A stretch of DNA of 64,000 nt from Pseudo-nitzschia pungens (taxonomy: Eukaryota > Bacillariophyta > Bacillariophyceae > Bacillariales > Bacillariaceae). Location: contig CM074762.1 of NCBI GenBank assembly GCA_037355855.1, positions 2,790,001 to 2,854,000 on the forward strand, given 5' to 3'. Of this stretch, positions 59,030 to 64,000 are shown in pieces (the stretch's first letter is position 1; each line of letters opens with the position of its first letter). The position numbers and the translations under genes were made by a program. The notes beneath the pieces were generated by a model. It was not told the origin of the DNA, did not search any database, and saw only the letters and a program-made list of their open reading frames with translations.

Positions 59030-59135
59030 ACAACAACCCCAACAACCCAACAATCCCAACAATCCCAACAATCCCAACAACCCAACAACCCAACAATCCC
59101 AACAACCCAACAACCCAACAACCCCAACCCCAACA
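59030..59135. repeat. CCCAACAA(T/C) minisatellite
   Basis: About ten to twelve variant 8-9 base units (CCCAACAAT, CCCAACAAC) in tandem. Strongly strand-asymmetric (C/A on plus). Confidence 0.85.
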
Positions 59136-59862
59136 GTGTTTAGAGTGGCGTGGTCGAGGTGCAAGTGTTTTGATTCGATTGCTAGAGAACAAGAACATGG
59201 GTAATGTATGTACCGGTAGTTTAAAAGTGTGGGTAAAAAGTGTGGATTAGACCTAAAATAAGTGTGTTAACGAACGGGTACCCTGGTTGGACGCAGTAAC
59301 TTCGTGGTATTTTGAGAATCAGCCTACGTAACCTTACTCGTACTAACGGTAAACCTTATCGTACCAGGTACTTGTACAGATAGAATACGAAGTATTAACA
59401 TTATCATAATATTGTTGTATGTTTAGTACGTAAAGTAGGTACATACGTATTTTTTGACAACTTGTATGGCTCTCTAGAGGTGTAAGGATATCATGGGAAT
59501 ACTGAAAATATTTTCTTATTAGTACGGAAGAAGATTTGTACAAATTTACGTAGAGATATTTAACTTGCTGAAAAGTGAAGAGTTTTGGTTCGACGTGCTC
59601 ATCAAGCGACAACCGCGACCATATAATCTTAAATAATGTATCGCAAATTCACTTGCCCTCACCATGTTCAGCCGATAGTTCAGTGTTACTCAGTGACCCT
59701 CACATTATTTTTTCATCCTGATGGAAGCACTATTTCGGCCAAGGTGCATAACCTTACTCATACTTCTACCGATTCATCTTCATCCTACACTTTGAAAACC
59801 AACTCTGGCCTAGAACTGTTAACCAACGCCTCACTAATTACACTGATTTTGACGAAAACACC

Positions 59863-61797
59863 ATGTACATCCGAAATGCTCAAGGTCAATTGATGTGGGT
59901 CCCTTCAACACAGGGATTTACGCCAGCGACGCAGATAACGCCGAGGCAAGCTATTCAGAATAGCATAAGGCAGCAAATTCAGCGGGAGGAATGGATGCGA
60001 TTTCATGCTCCACCGCCCGAAGACAACTTGTATTTTCAAGATCAGAGCTCATACCAAGAGGGATCGGCAATGAATATTCCTAATCGTGGCAACATGATTT
60101 ACCAAGGACAACCGATACAAACAAATCAACACGACCCACCAATACCTCGGGTAATTCATTCTAATCCTGTCATGACTAGCCCCATTCCTAGTCCCCATGC
60201 CTTTAACATGGGACCGAATACGACTGCCCCGACTATTCGCGGTGATGTTCATCAGATCCCAAACAATGATATTGCGTCAGCAAAAGATGAGCACTCCATT
60301 GACTACGAGGTTTACATCAATTGCATTAATACGCTTTTTGGAACATCATTTGGGTCGCAACAGCACAAAACCCGCACAAGAAAGACAAGTGATGCTGGTT
60401 GCAATCATTTAAATGTCTCCACGAATAATAAAAATCAGACTGATGGCTACTTGGATGTCCGTCCGAGAAGACCTGGAAATGGAAATTCCATCGTATGCAA
60501 CGGTGTACGTGGACCCGGGAAGAAATTTGATTATTCACCCGGGAAAGAACCTAACCAGTTCGAATCACAACGAAGTTCTAGATCGGCTTTTTCAGAGTTC
60601 AGCGACAAGGAAAAGAGGTCTTGTTTGAAGACCGAGTCGAACATTGTTTATTCTACAGATGCCTTGAAAGTGAGTGCTATTCAAGTCCCTCCAGACAGGT
60701 CTGAGTACCAAGGTAATGTTCATCGTTCGGTATCTTCGAATTCTTTACGCGAGAATAGTTTTGTCCCAATCGTACCATCTCATGATAAGAAAAGAACAGA
60801 ACTACGATCTCCCGAAGTGACTGTGAGTCATTGTGATTCCTACGAGGAGCAAACTTATTTAGTAGATTCTTTGTCGGTGATCAAAAACAAAATCCCCGCT
60901 GACATGAGCATGCTAAATGGCAAAGGCGCTAAGAAGAATACCGAGATGTTTAGTAATCGCGAGAAACCGTCCGTAGTTTCTGCTGCTGAAAACTGCATTC
61001 GTGAAAAAGTGGATGCTCGAACCACTGAAAAGAGCACAGTTAAAAGCGAAGTGGCGTCCTTGCCAACAGAGCCTGCGGATGGGAAAGATACTGCTGTCGA
61101 GGTTTTTCGCCAACTTGAAGTGTCGTCCATGCCATCACAGCCTACATATGGGAAAGCGGCTGCTGTCGAGATTGGTCATCAATTTGCAGTGTTGTCCATG
61201 CCAACAAAGTCTGCGGATGCCAAAGAGACTGCCCTTGAAATTTGTGGTCAAAAGGGAGTTGACGAGTCTCATTCTGAAGGGATTGTCCGTCAGAGTGTAG
61301 TCAAAGAAGGAATTCGCGAAGCATGTATTGACCAAAGTGTTCAAAATGTTTGTTCGAAAGAGAGTTATGATGGTAGTACGGAACGAAGTGTTGTCAATCT
61401 AAAGGCTGATGAAAGGGTACATGAGAAGCGAAAAGAGCAAAGTGTCAACAAAATTTGCTCTGAAGGAAGCAATTCACACGTGAATGACTTTACAATCGAT
61501 GTTTATCCAAGCTTTGACGAACCAGCGGAATCCAGAGGAGTTTGTAAAGTCAATGCAAACAGTTCGAACATCACTTGCTCATTGACAGCAACTTCCTCCA
61601 ACGAAGAAAATAAACAAATGGATGCAAATCTGTCAAAGCGTACGCAACAGATGATTCCTCTAACGAAACCGGCTACCATTAGACAAAATGAAGTTCCATC
61701 TACCGAGACGCGGATTGGACAGAATGCGAAGATCATGTTGGGTTCACACTCGTTCTTTGGCCGATCAATAACGTTTGATGCCCGAAGTAATTGCTAA
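59863..61797 (+). CDS. Disordered 644-aa protein with internal repeats
   Basis: A single exon I do not recognise. It opens with MYIRNAQGQLMWVPSTQGFT, Gln/Pro-rich, then a Ser/Asn/Lys-rich body without predicted folded domains, signal peptide or membrane helix. About residues 400-470 contain three diverged copies of a 23-residue unit (SLPTEPADGKDTAVEVF, SMPSQPTYGKAAAVEI, SMPTKSADAKETALEI), each 69 bp in DNA. After them comes a looser series around CSKES, CSEGS and RSV/QSV motifs. The frame is intact over 1.9 kb, which argues for a real gene. It may be a scaffold or nuclear protein, but that is a guess. Confidence 0.65.
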   Translation: MYIRNAQGQLMWVPSTQGFTPATQITPRQAIQNSIRQQIQREEWMRFHAPPPEDNLYFQDQSSYQEGSAMNIPNRGNMIYQGQPIQTNQHDPPIPRVIHSNPVMTSPIPSPHAFNMGPNTTAPTIRGDVHQIPNNDIASAKDEHSIDYEVYINCINTLFGTSFGSQQHKTRTRKTSDAGCNHLNVSTNNKNQTDGYLDVRPRRPGNGNSIVCNGVRGPGKKFDYSPGKEPNQFESQRSSRSAFSEFSDKEKRSCLKTESNIVYSTDALKVSAIQVPPDRSEYQGNVHRSVSSNSLRENSFVPIVPSHDKKRTELRSPEVTVSHCDSYEEQTYLVDSLSVIKNKIPADMSMLNGKGAKKNTEMFSNREKPSVVSAAENCIREKVDARTTEKSTVKSEVASLPTEPADGKDTAVEVFRQLEVSSMPSQPTYGKAAAVEIGHQFAVLSMPTKSADAKETALEICGQKGVDESHSEGIVRQSVVKEGIREACIDQSVQNVCSKESYDGSTERSVVNLKADERVHEKRKEQSVNKICSEGSNSHVNDFTIDVYPSFDEPAESRGVCKVNANSSNITCSLTATSSNEENKQMDANLSKRTQQMIPLTKPATIRQNEVPSTETRIGQNAKIMLGSHSFFGRSITFDARSNC

Positions 61798-62265
61798 GCA
61801 GCTAGAGAACGTTGAATGGCAGGCGCTTTCCGAGGGAACAGAGTAGAATTTTGTTCTACCACGAAAATAAATTTATAACGATAGATGAATATAACATGTG
61901 ATAGAATCAATCCAAAAATATTTTTAAAAAATAACGTTTCACAAGTTTCATGGCACAATTTTTGAAATCAAATTGAAAAAGAGGAATCATTTATTGCTCC
62001 GTTTAGATGACTATAGAATGAGGTGCTTTAGCTTCCCAACCTTGGCGCGTATCAAACATAACCTTGGTGGAATTTCGTCGCAATATTAGGATAGAATTTA
62101 TCTCGTCACAAAAACGAACAATATCTCATCCGCAAGCGGTGAGAAGATGTCAAGATTGTAACAAAAAGGTTAAATATCGAACTGTCAGGGGAAGATAATC
62201 CCGCATACAGGGGAAGTAACAGTGCTAAAGGTTTTTGAGATATCGTTAGAGTTTCCGTTCAACGA
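61798..62265. other. Convergent 3' spacer
   Basis: An A/T-rich region between the 644-aa gene (+) and RecN (-). Nothing else is seen. Confidence 0.4.
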
Positions 62266-64000
62266 TCAGTCTGAGGGATGCCTTTTCTGTGACCTTCCTT
62301 TGATTGACGATGCATCTCGAAGAAGAGCTTCTGCAAATACTTCTGCCTCATCCGCGACCATGTCCCCCGAAGCCATTCGTGCTAACTCTTTCCGCCTTTC
62401 TACGCCAAAAATTGGCTTTGCTACGATATCAAACAACCTTCCGTTGTCATCAGCTTTGCCTCTGTGCACACAAATATGAGTGTCGGCGATAGCTGCCAAC
62501 GAAGGACTGTGTGTGATTGACAGGACCTGGCATGCCTTGGATTGGTCGAACAACATCTGTGCGACAGAAATTGATGCGCGTCCTCCAACGTGAGCATCGA
62601 TCTCATCATAAATGACAGCCACCGGTAATATGCTTGGCACTTCATCCTCCTCACTTGCAACAAATTCGGCAGAAGCCCCGCCGATTGCACTGATGGATCC
62701 CGGAATTTCGCATTCAATTGCCAATAAAATTCTAGCTTTTTCACCGGAGCTTGCTACGGTTTCTATTTTCCCACCAATCAGTTGGTTTTTCGGAGCAATC
62801 TCGGTTGTCATCGAAGTGCCATTGCGCATATTTTTGTCGTCATGGAGAAGAAAAAAGTCCACTTCATCGGCCCCCAACTGGGATTTTGCGTACGAGGGGT
62901 TTTCTATTTGTGACAAACGAGCTTCGAATTTTGAATTTTCCATCCCCAAGCGAGGGAGCCGGCGAGTGATAGATGCCGATATGCGCTGACAAAGTGTACT
63001 TCTTGCCTTGCTCAAGACACGGCAACCGTCTTTCAATTCGTCCAGTGCCATCTGCTCGGCAATCTTTGCTTCCGGCAATAGTCTGGCAGCTTCCACACCT
63101 CCGTTGAGTTCGTTTTTCAGAGTCTCGTGGCACAAAGGGAGCTGATACGGAGGAACCCCGTGCTTTCGACCCAAGGTGTTCCATTCCGTAATATAATTCA
63201 ACAATTCTTCGGTGCTCACAGAGCAAACTTTGCGGGAAGCCCGCAATGTTGCTATCAGACCCTTTTCGTCGTCGTCCAAAACATCGGAACACTGCAACAG
63301 CGCGTCCTCGACTAGATTCAGCATTTCGTGGGCCCGTTCGGTCGCGAGAGCAACCCTGCTTTTCGCGGTTTTGCCAGCATCGGGGGTGGTGTCCGAGTCT
63401 CTCGAGTGGGGTGCCGCTGCTGCTGTGTCCAGCAAGAGCTGCCGGGTGCGATCCAGTGCGGTCCGAGCCGAATCCGAAGCCGACAAGGACGCGAGCGAAT
63501 CGCGGGCTTCGGTCGCGGCTAGAATCCTTGCATCCAATGCCTTTAGATAATCGTGGAGATCCAGCAAGGTTTCGTACAAGGACGAAGAAAACCGATCTGC
63601 GCTACCACCTTTGGAATCGCTTTCGGTCCCGGCTGCTCCCGCCGAAGTCCCCGCCCAATCCATAGCATCCAGTTTCTTCAGCAACAGCATCAGCTCCGGC
63701 TCGGCCAGTTGCCCCCTTGCACCATCGCCGTCGAACGAGAACGACTCCTTCACATCGGAGATCCGGCGTTCAAAGCCGTCGAGTTCCTCGATCCAGTGCC
63801 GGAGCAAATCGAATTGCTGTTCGTTCCGGTCGTCGTCGGCACCCCGCACCATGGATGCCGGAAGCACCTGTTGGTCGAGTTCGTCCTCCAGAGATTCTCG
63901 TTCCTTTTTCCTTCTGCGATAGGTCGTTTGCAGCTGGCGCACCCATACCAGGACCGCGGACGGTATGCCGCTGTCGATCATGTTCATGCGCGACGCCGGT
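62266..64000 (-). CDS. recN: RecN-like DNA repair ATPase, C-terminal part
   Basis: The C-terminal three quarters or less of a RecN/SMC-like ATPase, a bacterial-type double-strand break repair protein; in algae and plants such genes usually serve an organelle. The frame is open to the right edge, and the N-terminal Walker A half lies outside. A long coiled coil (arms) is followed by the C-terminal ATPase lobe: SSGEKARILLAIECEIPG (signature), VAVIYDEIDAHVGGRASISV (Walker B and D-loop), QVLSITHSPSLAAIADTHIC (H-loop) and RRKELARMASGDMV, the RecN-type end. Asp/Glu of the Walker B are present. The signature is SSGEKAR rather than the more usual SGGELSR. Confidence 0.85.
   Translation of the reverse strand, partial: PASRMNMIDSGIPSAVLVWVRQLQTTYRRRKKERESLEDELDQQVLPASMVRGADDDRNEQQFDLLRHWIEELDGFERRISDVKESFSFDGDGARGQLAEPELMLLLKKLDAMDWAGTSAGAAGTESDSKGGSADRFSSSLYETLLDLHDYLKALDARILAATEARDSLASLSASDSARTALDRTRQLLLDTAAAAPHSRDSDTTPDAGKTAKSRVALATERAHEMLNLVEDALLQCSDVLDDDEKGLIATLRASRKVCSVSTEELLNYITEWNTLGRKHGVPPYQLPLCHETLKNELNGGVEAARLLPEAKIAEQMALDELKDGCRVLSKARSTLCQRISASITRRLPRLGMENSKFEARLSQIENPSYAKSQLGADEVDFFLLHDDKNMRNGTSMTTEIAPKNQLIGGKIETVASSGEKARILLAIECEIPGSISAIGGASAEFVASEEDEVPSILPVAVIYDEIDAHVGGRASISVAQMLFDQSKACQVLSITHSPSLAAIADTHICVHRGKADDNGRLFDIVAKPIFGVERRKELARMASGDMVADEAEVFAEALLRDASSIKGRSQKRHPSD

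Larger units (their letters stand above)
56188..59862. other. Long repeat-rich intergenic region
   Basis: No gene supported over 3.7 kb. It contains CTAGTA/AGTACT-type simple sequence (57070-57215, 57540-57605, 57700-57785, 58620-58655), an AGCTGAGCT palindrome (57439-57474), a CCCAACAA minisatellite (59030-59135), GTACTTCG repeats (58825-58872) and two GTAAGGTTAC words (56555-56564 and 59328-59337). Confidence 0.55.

Noticed and set aside
59030..59135. Telomere-like array
   Set aside because: Units are CCCAACAAT/C rather than CCCTAA; an interstitial minisatellite is the simpler reading.
59636..59893. Possible upstream exon of the 644-aa gene
   Set aside because: It ends in a stop in another frame and no convincing splice sites link it.

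Overview
This is a nuclear eukaryotic window, most likely from a diatom or a close stramenopile relative. The signs are short GT-AG introns (about 84-226 bp), single- to few-exon genes every 2-3 kb, a fused purine enzyme, Pro/Ser/Thr-stalked membrane proteins, a RecN-type repair ATPase and GT14 glycosyltransferase/sulfotransferase genes of the kind diatoms carry. The species cannot be named from the sequence alone.

Layout. 1-9.5 kb: the 3' end of an acetyl-CoA synthetase-like gene (+), a membrane-anchored sulfotransferase (-), a fused GARS-GART-AIRS purine enzyme (+) with a decayed tandem copy of its 3' end, and a CLPTM1 family membrane protein (+). 9.5-17.6 kb: a 12-exon cyclophilin (-), a RAD7-like LRR protein (+, three indels) and a GT14 glycosyltransferase (-, four indels). 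17.6-21.2 kb: a gene-poor stretch of degenerate repeats. 21.2-31 kb: metallophosphoesterase (-), RAD9 checkpoint clamp (+), small secreted protein (+), UXT prefoldin (+) and an 858-aa membrane protein (-). 31.8-46.5 kb: a compact block of alternating-strand housekeeping genes: unknown 428-aa protein (+), EIF1AD (-), tRNA 2'-phosphotransferase (+), secreted-looking ENTH/ANTH protein (-), AK6 (+), NAA15 (-), LYR protein (+) and UAP1 (-). 46.5-64 kb: sparser and repeat-rich, with an indel-ridden LRR protein (+), a TIR-bounded element, NDPK (+), an uncharacterised gene (-), a disordered 644-aa protein (+) and RecN (-, cut by the window end).

Functions are mostly unlinked housekeeping roles: purine synthesis (GARS-GART-AIRS, AK6, NDPK), translation and RNA (EIF1AD, TPT1, NAA15), DNA damage response (RAD9, RAD7-like, RecN), and secretory-pathway glycan or sulfate chemistry (UAP1 makes UDP-GlcNAc; GT14 and the sulfotransferase would act in the Golgi). 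No operon logic is expected.

Four observations stand out. (1) The cyclophilin is split into 12 exons, several only 18-35 bp, in a window where genes otherwise have 0-3 introns. (2) Otherwise intact conserved genes contain many single-base frameshifts, nearly all +1, which looks like an insertion-biased consensus rather than biology. (3) A short motif, GTAAGGTTAC, and a palindromic relative recur far above chance, only between genes. (4) Several unannotated repeat structures exist, including an inverted-repeat-bounded element at 52.8-53.5 kb.
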